NCBI GenBank assembly: GCA_016806645.1
Contig: JACSYO010001618.1
Location: 1,446,501 to 1,510,500, forward strand
Source: Ophiodon elongatus
Lineage: Eukaryota; Chordata; Actinopteri; Perciformes; Hexagrammidae
Reading direction: 5' to 3'
Length of the DNA: 64,000 bases
Positions 24,061-38,155 of the stretch are shown here, piece after piece. The translations under genes were made by a program, and so were the position numbers. How positions within the stretch are numbered: position 1 is the first letter of the stretch; each line of letters starts with the position of its first letter. The notes below the pieces were generated by a model, which did no database searches, was not told the DNA's origin, and saw only the letters and a program-made list of their open reading frames with translations.

Positions 24061-25634
24061 TTACGGAGCACCTTCATCAGGTCACTAAACACTTTCAAAG
24101 CTAATGCCTCAGACCAGTTGTTTTTACTGTATTTATTTTTTTGCATGCAAGCATACTCCATCCAAGCAGCCAAAATGCATGAAATGCATCTACAAGACAA
24201 AAAAAAAAAAAAAAATAGAAGAAAAAAATGTATATAGTTTATAGTAGAAAAATGTACTATAAACGAGCACACTGTCAACATCAGTACGAATTAGTTTCAT
24301 CACAATCTTCCCTGATGGAAGCATATTTGGTCATGCCTCTGGGTGAGAATATTATCAAGTTAATGTAAAACTAACATCATTACGCCCGGCAAGCAGAACA
24401 GCTTAACAGCATGGAGCCGTGTTCTCAATAACTGCTCTCCCACTGTTTCTCGTTACAGATTATAAACTCTGTGTCAAGCAGCACTTCATTTCATTTTGCC
24501 CTCCGTAAATGTATATTCAATAGATAAACAAACAGGGAACTTGTCTCTTTCCTTGCACCAGGCTTTCGTGTTTTATAAGGAAATGTTAATTAGTTTATAG
24601 CTCTTTTTGTTTCACCTCATTTCATAATGTGTGTCTTCTATTCTCAGTTTTCTACTTTTCCTTTGTCCACTATGTGCTTGACTATAAACTTCCAAGAAAT
24701 GTGTTCACTTTACAAAGTTTGTTACTGTCAACCTCTTGGATAACGTAAATATACATACAATATGCATTTCCACAAATATTGCTGCGTTCATATCACACCT
24801 AGACATTTTACATTTGTTTTAAATCAACAAAATAGTGTTCCATATATATATATGATAATTCCCTCCAACCAAGCCATTATAGCCAAAAGCTTCCAAAGCC
24901 AGACTTCCAGCTGAGGGGAGCTCTGATGTTAATGTGTGTTAAACAGCCAGGTTAGAGTATCCCATTAAGAATGGATGGATGAATAGTGAGGGATGGATGG
25001 AGGGGAGACTCAGGGTCATATTCTCCATCCTCACTCTCTCCATGAGTCAGAGGCAGTCAGGCTAGTCTGGATCCTCTGGTCCACTGGAGACTGAATCAGT
25101 TCCAGCAGATTCCATGTAGTAGTACAGTTCACAGTCTGACACGAAGTAGATTTACAAATATCAGACGCTGCATTGTTTGAGGGTAACAGAATCAGTTACT
25201 CCAGTTTTCTAATGCTAACATAATGTTAAATATTAATCAGAATACATGCATGCAATAAATGACCTATATTGCTATGTCTTAGGGTCTGGATGAGTATGGA
25301 TGAGTGAGCCAAGAGCTGGTGGGGGGGATTGAAGTGTTGACCTTTCTGGAGGTGTAATGGACCTAGTTTAATGAGTACTTTGGAATGGGTCACTCAACAA
25401 CCCAAATAACCTGACATTCAAGCAAAACCTACGTGTGTACAGGCACAACAATTATTTGTAACTTAAATGAATGTATATCCCTTTAATTTACGATATCAAT
25501 CGTACCGTGGCATGGACAAACCTGCACAATCAACATTACCTGAGTTTTCTCATATACAGCACCAGATTAGCATAATTCGTGTAACAAGGGAAGCAGTCTG
25601 ACACTTTGGTCTAACTCATGACAAAGAGTCAGAC
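24061..25634. other. Intergenic with candidate conserved block
   Basis: No gene recognised. An A-rich run lies at about 24198-24216. About 24360-24720 is non-repetitive and is a candidate regulatory element. GGATGGAT-like units appear near 24975-25005. Confidence 0.35.
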
Positions 25635-25960
25635 CCTTAAAGGTGCATTGTGTAAGATCTGACCACTTGCTCCAAATAAATAATTGGTAGCATTTCACTT
25701 CCATACTAGATCTATACAATCTAAATTTACAGTCATAGATTATAGAAAAAAAGCCAACCACTAACTAACAGCAGTGTAAGAATAAGCAAAATTCAACAAA
25801 CTCTCTTTTGCAGCTGTTCCACAGGTTAGACCCCCTGCCAAGTGGTCTCCTGGTGGTGGCAAGGATGAAGAAGAAAACAATACGGGTTGTTTTCTTGTTT
25901 CTGCCACTTTGCATTTAATCCAATAAATCACAATTTACCCTGTACCTTCAATGTGACATT
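25635..25960. repeat. Possible dispersed repeat with 'AAAGGTGCATTGTGTAAGAT' start
   Basis: The opening phrase is one I associate with a common teleost repeat. Only one copy is visible in the window, so family and limits are uncertain. Confidence 0.4.
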
Positions 25961-26196
25961 GGGGCTAGCTGGTTAGCATTCAGTAGATTTCTCTGCAACA
26001 CAATACATAGTTGTCTATGTCTTTAAAATAATGTCAACATTTTTTAGATGTTTTATACTAAGATTCTGGTCATATTTGACACTTGGCATCTTTAATCTTC
26101 TTCTACAGTGTGTCTATATTTTTATCCTCCTCATACACTAAATCAAACATGCTCTGTTCAACTTCACTAATCCTCTCCTTTTCTCGTCTTCTTTGT

Positions 26197-26199
<3 letters not shown>

Positions 26200-26250
<51 letters not shown>

Positions 26251-26265
26251 TTTTTTTTTTTTTTT
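26200..26265. repeat. (TA)25 plus poly-T tract
   Basis: An uninterrupted AT run of about 50 bp followed, after one C, by 15 T residues. Confidence 0.97.
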
Positions 26266-29200
26266 ATTTCTAACAATCCTTTAGCGCAGTAACAAGCTCC
26301 GACTGAGTGAATTATTGGTCTAGATGTATTGCTGATGTAACGTGACGTAACGCTGGTGGCAGACAGAAACCTAAATGCACATCACAGAGACAATGTAGGA
26401 AAAATCTTGTAGGATTTATTTGAATAACAAGAACTGAACCTTTATAAATACTGCTGGATTGTTTAGTGGAAATGGGCAGCAGGTGAGTAAGTGGGTGGGG
26501 AGGTCAAGGGGAAGGGAGTGGAATTGGATCTAGAATGACATGAGTTAGTAACCGAGTAACAGTAATGAATCAGGCTGCAGAGAGGTAGACTGATATTTAA
26601 GAGATAACGTTCTGTTGCATTGTAATAAGAGTTGCTGAGATGGCTGCTAGAGGGACAATAACACAGCTCATCATAATGAATTAGCCCCATATTTTCTATC
26701 TTACTGCTGGCTTTGCACATACTAATGTATTTCTGCCAGCTCATGTATGGCCATGAAACTGGGGGCTATCGTGTACTAGTTAGGTGCGGATGCAAACTAA
26801 AAACACCAGAATTTTTTTTTATTGCTTCTAAATCAGATGTTCATTAGGGTCAACATCTGGTATAAATTGCATCTGTTTCTCCCTTTCTCATTTATTTTAG
26901 TTTTTACCTTTAATTTGCCACTCATCAATTTCTCTTCTGTAGATGTTTTTACATGTCATGACTTTTTGCTCAGGGATAAGGTGACATCTTTGCATATTGG
27001 TTGTGATGTACAGTAAGGAAGTGTATGGTAGGCACACTGCTAATGAAGTGGACAAAAGAAGACATCTGAGGATGAACTGGCCAAAACGTGACTTCTGTTT
27101 TAAATGTCATTGCAAAATTTGTCAGACATGCCTCATATTTTGGTGCCTCATCAGCACCTCTCATCCCATAATTACTAGTGAAAAGAGCATGGTCTGCTGT
27201 TGAGTCAGAACTGATTAGCCACTTGTTGCCCGACTACATGTTTGACCTGTAAGTCTATGCATAAGAAACTTTTAATTTAATTTAGATTCAGGCCTCACTG
27301 ATTGAAGGAAATGGTCTGCTGCTCAGAGACCAACGGGACTCTTTGGTGACTCACAACATCATACGGTCTGAGATAATATCTACTCTGACCTGAAAAGGTC
27401 AGGTTTCCAACTGGAAATATGGACACAAAACTGACTCCATATCTTCATATTAGCTCACAACAATAGTAGTCTCTGCACACTGACCTAAACCAAATGTCCC
27501 GTGGGCCTGAAAGACTCAGCAGCCTGCAAACAATAATAAGTGTAATGAGTCAACTGCAGCATGATATCGTTAAAATGAACAGTGCTGCTATCTCAATATG
27601 CCTCAGGCATCATGTTTACCGATTTAATGATTATATCTGTGCACTGTCCAAATTAGATAATTTAATTGTCAATTATGATACAACTTAGTGATAATGGAAA
27701 AATTTAACAATTATCCAATACTTTTCACCCCATGGGGCCAAAACTATTGAGTCTAACAGACCGGGGTTCACTGATGCGTGTTGTTTGAATAAAACAGGCT
27801 TTTAATTGATTTTTCCTCCAGCAAGATCAAATTATTTTTGAGGAAAACTGCTGTTTGCTGTAGCACATTTTGGTATAAAGACACTTTTGTATTTAATGTA
27901 TCACGTTATCATCCTTGCTGTAACTGTTAACAGTATCAACATCCAGAATATATTTTATCCATTGTATGCAAGGATGTTGGACAAGATGACAAAACATTTC
28001 CATCCAAGTCATGACCATTACTTGAACAACTGCTATGACATTTCGCCACATGTAGGTCATTTGAGGATCTTGGGGCTTTGTAGCCTTTAGAAACCCTTTG
28101 AAATGAAGGAAATGGCTTATGTCAACTAACAATTCAACCAAACCCAAATCGTGTTCTGTGGATTAGAAAATAAGTGAATTCTTGCCTGGTATAAACTTTA
28201 GTTACATTGAGCCGAACACACCACAAAGAACGCCTATCAAACATAATCTTAATTCTACACATGGGGCAGGAACAGTAAAAAGAAGAATTTTGTTTTTGTG
28301 TATTTTGTGATGGAGGCTGTAACTGCAAGTGTACTGTTTTGGGAGACTCTTTGTCTTCCTGTATCTGTAAGCCTTTCAGCTTGGAAAAGGTTGCTGGCTT
28401 TGGTGTTTTTTTCTGAATCCTGCAACATTGGGTCAACAGATCTAAAAATGGTGAAATTTGGAGTGTGTCTCTGTTTAGGGCAGCACACTGAGCTACCAAA
28501 TGCACATTTGCAATGAAGCCATCGTGATCCTCTCAGCTGTGTTTTTGATATAAAAATAGGTTTCAACAGGGCTCACTAGTGCTCAAGAGAAAAAGAGAGA
28601 GAAAGAAAAAAAGAGAAATAGAAAAAGATGGCGGAGGCAACACAACATTGCAAGCCTAAAGGAAATACAATGGGTGAAGAGAATTAAAGTGGGGAAGGGC
28701 TGACAGAGCAACACAGTTAAATAAAATACCAGTATCTTCTTAGCTAATTTCTCTATATGGTATTGTACATGTAAAGGTGGGAAAGAAACAGCAGGAATAA
28801 GGCCTCCACTCATTGAAAATGCCATAAACTAGAATATCAGACTTGTGCAAGGCATCCTAATTGCAGCCAACCTCAGTGAATCTGTGAGTATTTTGGGATT
28901 GATGATTTGTGATTTTCTAACCATACAAGCTGGCATGTTACATATGCAGCAGTATATGTGACTGTTAATGTATGGTTGGGTTAATAGTTATGTATTTTAC
29001 TCTTTTTACTTTTGCTCATAAATCCCTCTATGTATGATGTGCTGCACTTACTGTCCGGCATTTTATTTGCACCCAAATTTTGGGTGTGTAAATGTACCCA
29101 TTATATAGTGTCCTCAAAAAATACATAACGAAACTAGAAAAGTATGTACACTAGTTTCTGCTAACATTCCCACAATGCAATGCTCCACATTTTATAGATA

Positions 29201-32200
29201 CGCAAATTATCGTTGTGCGTCTCCACAGTTGCCAGTGATGACGCTAAATGATTAGTAAAATATCCAAAATCTCAATTTACTGCTCACCACTGAGTAAACT
29301 ATTTAGTGTCTAGTATTGAATTAACAAATAGGGGGTGATTTTGGACACAGTCTGTTTGTGTACAGCATGTTGAAATTCTACGTTGTACTTCAAATGACAA
29401 AGTTAATCTATCACCGGTGATGCCACAGGACAGACAGTCCTGCCATGGTCAGACAGCTAGTCTGTACTTCTGTGAATCCTGTTGCCTTGTTAGCATACTA
29501 ATACATTTTTTAAATACATTTGGTATTTGTTTTAGTGTTTTCTAATTTGTAATCACTATCTTTGAATTTGTTGTCTCGTGAAAACCTTAGAAAACCTCCA
29601 CCTGTCAACATTTATTGGGAGTGTGTTCAGCTCACCGTTCACCTTCACACATGGTGAGGTAAATGGATGATTCTTTATTACTTTTACTTACTTATAGCAT
29701 ATCAAATATTGGCACTGCTCAAGTACTGTGCAGTGTTTACACTGAGGGTAATGCACCTTATCATTTAACGCCACCATGCATTAGTGAGCTGTAAACACCA
29801 GACAAAAAGAAAGACAAAGAACGTTGAGGTTTGAGGGTCTTTGAGCAGATGCTTTCTGGACAGCTTCTCTGTATTCATGGAGTGCAGTCTAGTTTTCTCC
29901 CTCAGCATTTACAGCTAGAGCAGATGAAGGGGCTGGAGAAGAAGGCACAGTGATGCAGACCAGCTTGGTATAAAGGCATCATGGATCATCAGTTCCCAAC
30001 GCTGCTGGGTCTTGTGCTTTTCTCCTAGCGCCACTCAGGGCATTCACTAACTTTATGAAAAGGACCATGGATTACAGCCCCCTGGTGCCCACTGCACTAT
30101 GAAATGCAGTAAATGCTGAAGACTGAATGCTATGAGAGCTTTCTTTTCAAATATCCATCGCCCTCAGCTCCTCTTGCGTTATGCCTCAGTTCACCGAGAG
30201 CCCTGAGAGCCTTACAAACTGTGACACAGTGACACAGAGATTATAAAAGACAAGTTTCTGTACTAAAGATGAACGTTGTTTCGAAGACTTAACATTGTCC
30301 AAATGTCAGTTTTTCAGGGAGTGGCCACTCTATGTTTGGTATATAGCTGTGGGCTTTTTTAGACAATATCACCCAAAGAACAATTGAAAATATTTGCTGC
30401 ATTTGCAAAAGTGATAATAGCTAAACGAAAAAACCAAAATGTCAATGGCAAATAAAAAGAACTGCAGCAACAGGGAGATACCAACTTTGTCGTCAGAAAA
30501 AATATTGGCATTGTACGTTTCTGCAAAACACAGGATGCATTGAATATTGACGTTTTTTACCCAAAACATTTTCATAAATACGTTTTACAACAGCCTTGTA
30601 TCACTCTTGCAGAAACTCACAATGCCACGTGGTTACTGTTGTGAAATGACTAGTTAGGTTTTGGCAGTATTTCTTAGGAGCATTTCTATTGCCTCTCAAC
30701 AGCTTTTAACATGGGGCCGGCTGGGCCAGCAGCTCGCAGCTAACGGTGCTAACAACGCGAACAGTGCTGGGAGAGATAACAATGTTTACCTAAAGGGGAA
30801 CCAGAGGGTGGGTTCTACTCTTCCACAACACTGTGTCAGTGTCATCAGTTGTAACTGTCGTATGAGAGCAGTGCAGGGAGCTAACTAGTGGGGCAAGTTC
30901 ACATGCACTAACATGGGCGGAATGCCCAGCGATGTCAACAAAGCACAGAGATGTCACTTGCTCTGCACAAATGTTCACATACATTTAACATATCCGTGGT
31001 TTGCAGAAAAGTACAATGCCAAAAATGATTTCCTGCTGACTGGGCTGGAGATACACACCTCTTCCATCAAGGACTTCATTAGATCACGAATGAAGTCTAT
31101 TTAGTAGCATCATAACTCATGGGAACAGATATGTAAATTGAAAATTGTGGCTTAAGGCGGAAGTGTGTACGATGCTGGTATTGACAACGATTGCAGCCAA
31201 ATGTCAAAACATGTTGGGTGTTTAACTGATGATACATGACCTTATAACAAATACTTTGATGATAAAATAGAGATAATGGGAACAGGGCATATACATTACA
31301 TTATATAGTACTGGAAATATCGGAAAGAAAGAAGCCAGGGGACAAAGACACACAGTAGAACCCCCCAAACATCACACCTTTCAGAGGTAATTATCTGCAA
31401 TCACAGTGGTTGCTACTGCAGAGGAGCTGGGTAAACTGGAGATGGGGCTGAACCTCCTCCATTCGACCTCACTCAAAGCTGTGACCGACCTTGAACCTGC
31501 CGTGTTCCCTGGTAATTTACTGTGGCCAGACTTACACAATAACTGCTGGGCTTCTGAAATGAAAGGAAGACAGGAGAAAGAGGACCTCTTATTGCTGGAG
31601 AGCCACCAAACACACACACAGAAGCCATGCCTGGGAAGCGTTTCAGTCTTATTTGGATAACCTTCACAAATGAAAGACCACAGACAGTCCAAGCTACACT
31701 GTGAAATTGGTTGCTTCAGAAAATCAAGTCACGCCTTACAGTGTGACAGTAAATTTGATGTCACCTGTTTGGACATGCATTTAGTTTTCTTGGAATAAAA
31801 TGTCATTATGAATGTCGTAATGTGGCATGCTAGTGAGCCGGGGCACCATGCGATAATATTTCAGGATAGTGTTTCGGTTGTTGAAGTTTAATAACCATAA
31901 TAATAATAATAATAATAACGTAATAATAATTATAATGAAAAGTAATTTATATATAAAAAGTAAATAAATCCTGTTTTGACTCGAAGGGGCTGATCTCTTA
32001 CATCAGTTGACCAACTTCACCTAAATTTGTGCACATAAATATGCATCGATGTCCGCATATTTCTTTTCATTGCTTAATGTGCTCAATGATTTATGTAACA
32101 CCTCTTCACTATAAATGACCTCAGAATATGGGCAGCCGTCCAAATTTGAGCGAAGCAAGCCATAATTCACCAGGCCAGCAAGGCAAGGAAGCTATTTGAG

Positions 32201-33799
32201 AACAATAATAACCCCGACCCCCAAAATGACCCCTTTCCAAATGAATGGTCACAGTTAACACAAACACCTTGATTCACGAGTCGGTAGGTAGTAAGGAGGA
32301 GGCAGTAGCGCCACCCAACAGATCTGCTTCATGGTGAGCAACATTTACAGAGTACACATCAATTTCCAATCCTTATGTGTTTGAAATCTGTACGTAAGAA
32401 TAATAACAAATAATAATAACTATAAAAAATAACTGTAAAATATATAGTATAGCAGTGTCACATGAACTTAAAGGAAAGCTGTTTTCCTTACTCAAAACTC
32501 TCCCTAAATATTTGCCTTTTCATATTTTAACATCATGCTGCTACATTATACCTGTGTTAAGGTTAATATGATATGCACGTTTTTTTTATGACATTGCAAT
32601 CTATTCCATGTGCCACATATTTATGCTTAGTTTAAGGAACTGACTTCTTTTGGAAAATGTATTGTTTTCTATTGGACGTAAAATTATGTCTCATTTATTT
32701 CTCACTGACTAACAAACACTGACGTTGCATTTCTATATATATAACACTGCATCTGCAGGCACAAAAGCAACAAATTATGATGATTGCGTTATTAATATTT
32801 AGCAAATCATAGGAAAGAAATGCAAATGCCATATAAAGCAAACACAAAGACGTTTGATTCCTTCATTTTGTCTTTTGTGTACATTTAAGAGGGCTTGCAT
32901 GAGCACAAATTAGTGTTTGTGTGTATGAATATATCTGTGGCAAAAGGGGGGGAGAGTTATAGATCATGAGACTGCAGTGTGGGTATGCACACAGATTGTG
33001 CACCTTATATTTATCTTTCTTTGTGTTTGTGAAGGCCTTTATCGGAAATACACTGTGTATTTTTCATATAATAGTGTATTTAGCTATTTACAATGTAGAT
33101 GAAACCATGTCATTTATCCTAAAAAGCAAGGGATATAATATTTTGTTATCGTTAGACTTTTCAGCAGTGATCCAAAACCTTGCTTGTGACTCATGTACAA
33201 TGAAAATGTCTTTCAACATGTCTGAATTCCATCAGTTTTAATTCAGTTGAGCTGCACAAAATATCCTGCACCATTCATCTCCGCGTGAGAAATAAGCTAT
33301 AGGTCATTACGCAGCTGCACCTTCTCACTGTGCTTTTCCTAATGGGAACATAGGACGAAATGGTTCAGAATCCTCCTGCTTGGTTGTCATGGAACGTCTC
33401 GCAATGTCGCCACAGCCCACGGCTTACTTCCTCCTCTCCCTGTCTGTCTTGATCACTCTGACTTTCTCTCTCCCTGCCTTCCTTTTCCCTTGCTCTTTTC
33501 TCTCCCTCGCCTTGGCTGAGATAAATAGGAGGTATTTAACTCTGATGCGAGAACATAATGTCTCTTGCTCAGTAAAAACTACATTTGTCAGTGCCACAGT
33601 GCTTTCTGCTCTGGGTAATTGTGCGCCATTGTCTTGCCGGGAGATATTCCTGCGGCAGACAAGGAAGCGAGGTCGGTGGGAGAGGGGAATTTCGTGCCAT
33701 GTGGAAATGAAAAGAATGTGTTGTTCTAGTATGTGTCACATGCAGTGGCCTGTATGATTAATTGTGCTATTTGCACATGCAACCAGTCCAACCAGTCCA
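26266..33799. other. Intergenic, no gene recognised
   Basis: About 7.5 kb without a supportable gene. Items seen: an AGAAA-rich purine patch at about 28585-28630, a repeat-like GCTAACGGTGCTAACAACGC patch at about 30735-30780, TAA-type repeats at about 31898-31935, and a non-repetitive block at about 32030-32190 that may be regulatory. Open frames here look like chance frames. Confidence 0.4.
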
Positions 33800-33960
33800 A
33801 AAGACATTATAAACATACTTATAATGTGTTATAATCTGCTTTTAGCACTGTATAATTATAGATAGAAGCGTGCATAAATATTCACTATGCTTTGTAACAA
33901 TAATCATAATACATTATAAAGTATATTACATGACATAAGGCCATTATGAAATTTGTGAAA
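33800..33960. repeat. Possible AT-rich dispersed repeat (TTATAATG-type)
   Basis: Many overlapping ACATTATAA, TTATAATGTG and TTATAAAG words, which recall a teleost AT-rich repeat. The limits are arbitrary. Confidence 0.35.
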
Positions 33961-36900
33961 ATGTTTCCAACATTCTTAAAATGGCTTAAGCTTCAGGTAG
34001 AGATCATTAAATTGTATCTATGGTTTATTTCTGTATACATAACAACGTGTTATATAGTCCTAATGTTAAATAACCTTCTAGTTGATAATTAATTGTTTCA
34101 ATGTTCTTAAAGATCTTGAAAGTCATTAGAATGCATGGAGATACCATCACAAACTGCCTACTAGATTCCCACTATAAACTTTGAAAAGTTACTCTTGAAA
34201 TATGATTTTGACATATTTGACTGTATTCTATAAATAGCCCCCTCAGTGGGTTTCTTGTAAGGCTGCAGTAAAGTGCTCTCTTTGTAATCAGGACTCGGTT
34301 GATAGGCTCGCCTCACTGATGACAAGGCTTGTGAACGCGCCTAGTAGGGAATAAAGTGGCCAAGCGACCATCCTACTCCCTACAAACCACAATCAGTTTT
34401 ACCCTGTAAAAAAAGTCTCTAGAAAGAAGAAGTGGACATTATATCCCCTCTGTGTGCACAGACTTCAATGAGCTCCATAATCCAGCCTAAACTATATACA
34501 GATTTATAAATGGCCTTCGCACCCAGATACGGTGTAAAGTCAGGAGGTCCAGAACAAAAAAATAAGAGGTTCCCACCTGTGCACATAAAACTACATATTA
34601 GGATTACAGAGGATAACCTGTGATATATTTCACACAGGCTCTGCCCTGATTGACCTGATAGTTTACAAAAAACAAACCAGCAGGTCACTGGGGGACTTAT
34701 CCTTGTTACGTTATACAACCCAGTTAAGCTATGTGAACCACCACCACAATCGTCTCATGTGAAGGAGTAATGGCGGAAACACTCTGTAAGCAGCTAACAT
34801 CCGAAACATGATGGACAGCTCCACCTCTTGAACTAGGTGGACTTTCAGGGCTCTGATAGATGGGGGCATAATTAGGCGATACACAGCTTGGAAGTAAGTG
34901 TTGTCTGGGAAAAAACCTCCAGGGGAGCGAAAGTCTCCCAGACATTAATGCATTTATATTAACGTTGATTAGTTAAAAGTTGCTTAATTTCACCTGGACC
35001 CAAAACTGTGGTTCTGAATTGAATTATTTTATGTGGAAATAATTTAGTCAAATTTGTAAGCATTTGTTTGATTAGAGATTAGGCCTCTCTTTAAAAAATG
35101 TAATGCTGGAAGTTGATGAACTCACTTGCAAATCCAAATTAGAAAACAAATTAAAATAGCTTTTTTTTCTCCTTCTTTTAGTGTTGTTATACAGTATAAT
35201 GTCTTTCCACTTATGCACAACATGCTTTGACCCTGGAAGCAAATATTTAGACATGTAGATGTGAACCAAAGTGCATTCGGGCTGTGAAGCATCTCTTTGT
35301 GTCCAGAGCTCGCTACCTTCCCAAGCCTCCCAGTCATTCAAATGGTAAACTAGCAGAACCAACTCTTAATTCATTGGGCAGCATTAACAGTCCAGTCCAG
35401 CTCTCAGCACTCCAGCCTGACTCACTGTTTCCCACTACTTTCTCCAAGCAGAGAAAAGGAAAGCATTTACCATGAGAAAAGAGACAGGGAGGACAGTTAG
35501 AGAGCTGGATGTGGCACGCTTAATCTGTAATCTGTCTCTGCCATTTTTCTTCGAAGCATGTCCTATTCAGTTTTTGTTGTTGTTGTGTCCGTCTTGTGTC
35601 CTTCTCAGTTGCACTCCCACCAGTAACCACAGTACTCAGCTCAAAAGTAGCACAAGTAAGAAAGTAGGACATATATAGTTTAACCACGTAAAAATAAATA
35701 AATACTAAATATCATTGTTGGCCTGACATAAATGATAAAGCATGTCAAGTCATAAAACTCCCTTTGAATAAATGTTTCCCTCGATAATAATATTTGCTAC
35801 ACATTATTGTTGTCTTCAACCATGTCTGCAAATATAGTTATAACAAAAAAGATTCACATAGATTACATTCAATCCCACTGAATCTTATATTTAATATAAA
35901 CCAGTATATATTCCAGTTTAAATCTGGCCCTTATAATTTGGTTTTGTTTACTACATGTGGGCATGGTCTCTCGCATACTCTGTATATGCTTTCCTCCAAA
36001 AAAAAGTATTTTGGCATGCCAGTATGACGTTCACATACAACACATTTTCGAAAACAAACAAATTTTAAGAGAAACGTAATGCTGCCCACATTACTTTTTG
36101 TTTGGTAAAATAACCTAGCACTTTATTGACTGGAAAACCATTGCCAGTGAACAAAATCGAGGCAGCAATAATGTTTCCTTCAAAACATATTTGGAAAAAA
36201 TAATACAAGGAGACAAGACCATATAGGAGACAAGAACGTTATCTGTCAACAAGACAAAAATGTTATTCAGACTTCTTTTCAAGCCACATTATCTTCATTA
36301 TAAATGTGTACAAGAACTACAATAAGTGCTAAAGTACGTCCCACAATTTCATGATGGGTTGGGGGCATTAAAGAACATCTGTCTACAAACATAAAGTGAC
36401 TGCAGGAGATGTGCGTCTGGCATTCAACACCATGTGGAGTGGTGAAACCCATGTTAATATCCAACTGCCTCTCGAACATTCACCTAATTACATCTGATTT
36501 CTCTCAGCACGCCCCCTCGGCAATGTTAGAATTCAAGCATAAAGCAAAGACAAGTGCATGTTCTGCTCCGGTGGCTCAGGTTATGTGGAATGGGAAAGAG
36601 AGAGAGAGGGAGCGGCAGGATGGGAGAGTCTCTGTGCAATCACTCAGTCATCTGCACTTGATTTGCATAGTAACTGTAGCCTTTAGAAACCCATATAAAT
36701 ATCCCTTGCCTGCCACTTCCTGCCAAATTCTGCACACTAGCCTGAATTTGAATGATAATGGGTATGATGAGGAAAAAGTATCCAGTTGGGTTATTCCGGC
36801 TCCCAAGGGTTTATGTTATTGAAGTTCTCTTTATGAGTTCATGATTTTTGGAATCTCGGTATAGGTTAATTTATGATAATTTTTTCTTTTTTTTACTAAG

Positions 36901-37196
36901 ATGACCATAGAAATCAATTTGTGAGTAGAGATCTGCTCAATTACAGTAGGTGTGGGATGTGTTTGGATTTGTGATAGAACTCTTTTTTTCTGTCTGTATT
37001 ATATATAGACTGTTACACGCACCAAGAGTTTGATAATACTGAGTGATGGGCTTGCATCTGAACTGTCATGGAAGTAATTATACTGTAAATAACGTTTGTC
37101 CGTGTATGTATATGTGTTTGTGTGTGTCACAGGGCTTGACAGCCGAGGGCAGGCAGGCATGACATCAGATTTCTTCCTCTCTCCATAAGTAGCATT
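33961..37196. other. Intergenic, no gene recognised
   Basis: No supported gene. A short GA-rich patch lies at about 36596-36610. The rest is AT-rich and unique-looking. Confidence 0.45.
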
Positions 37197-37235
<39 letters not shown>

Positions 37236-37241
37236 GAGAGA
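37197..37241. repeat. (GA)n microsatellite
   Basis: GA run of about 45 bp with one GGG interruption. Confidence 0.95.
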
Positions 37242-37867
37242 TCGGGGGTGCTGACATATGATGCATCCTTGGTTGGATGTTGTTCTGTTGAGCAATGAAT
37301 CGTTGCACCGTAGAGGACATTTATTCAAGGATACATTTTCTCTGTTTTTTTCCCTAGTATGGGTTATGCATACAAGGACACACTCACTTTAAAGGCTGTA
37401 GGGTGGGGCCCCTAAAATACTGTGTCTTGATTTCAGTGGAATATATTAATTGGGAGACTGGCTCAAGTATTGTAGTCATGCGACTTGCCGCCCACCTGAT
37501 GCTGGCTTTCGTAGGAAAACACAGAAAAAATGAGGGGGGAATTTTCGTACGATATCTAACGAACTGTTGTTTGAAGATACATTGACTGTATATATAGAGT
37601 TTAGCTGGCATCGTGACTATTGGGATGAAAATATCTTTGTCTAGACTGAATGGATGAATATGATGAAGGATTGCCCTGAAATGTCTTACAGTCACTCATG
37701 GTGCTCAGAGGATGAATCCTACTATAATGAATCCCCTAGGTTTTTATCTAGAACCACCAGCAGGTCAACCACTTTTATATGGTCAATATATATTTTTATC
37801 TCAATATTTACTTACTAAATTGGTACATTTTGCAGGGACACTTATGGTTCCTAGTTGTTGTATGATA
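37242..37867. other. Intergenic, no gene recognised
   Basis: Unique-looking sequence with no coding or RNA signal. Confidence 0.45.
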
Positions 37868-38155
37868 ATGACTTGTGATCTCTTAATCTACATCCTCAGG
37901 GCAAAATCCTAATTTGTACAACTTTGGTGTATGACCAAATACCTGCAAAAATAATGTCTTTCCCATCATCTACAGGTGTCCTTTGTGTGTAATACTAATT
38001 AGCAAATATTAGCATGCAGCATGCTAAATGGTGAACATGGTGAAGAATCAACATACTAAACTGAGCTCGTTAGCATGCTGATGTTAGCATTTAGCTCAAA
38101 GCAACGCTGTGCCAAACTATAGCCTCAAATTGGCAATAGCATAGCCATGGAGCTG
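37868..38155 (-). repeat. Dispersed repeat, same family as 63115-63615
   Basis: Contains ATGACCAAATACCTGCAAAA, ACTAATTAGCAAATATTAGC, GGTGAACATGGTGAA and GTTAGCATGCTGATGTTAGC. These are the reverse complement of the 5' half of the 63-kb copy and match 40395-40765. Confidence 0.7.

Noticed and set aside
33380..33757. 125-codon plus-strand open frame
   Set aside because: It looks signal-peptide-like at first because of a pyrimidine-rich stretch, but the rest has no recognisable domain and no splice or expression context.
36409..36822. 137-codon plus-strand open frame
   Set aside because: No similarity recognised. It includes a GA repeat read as Arg-Glu. Probably a chance frame.
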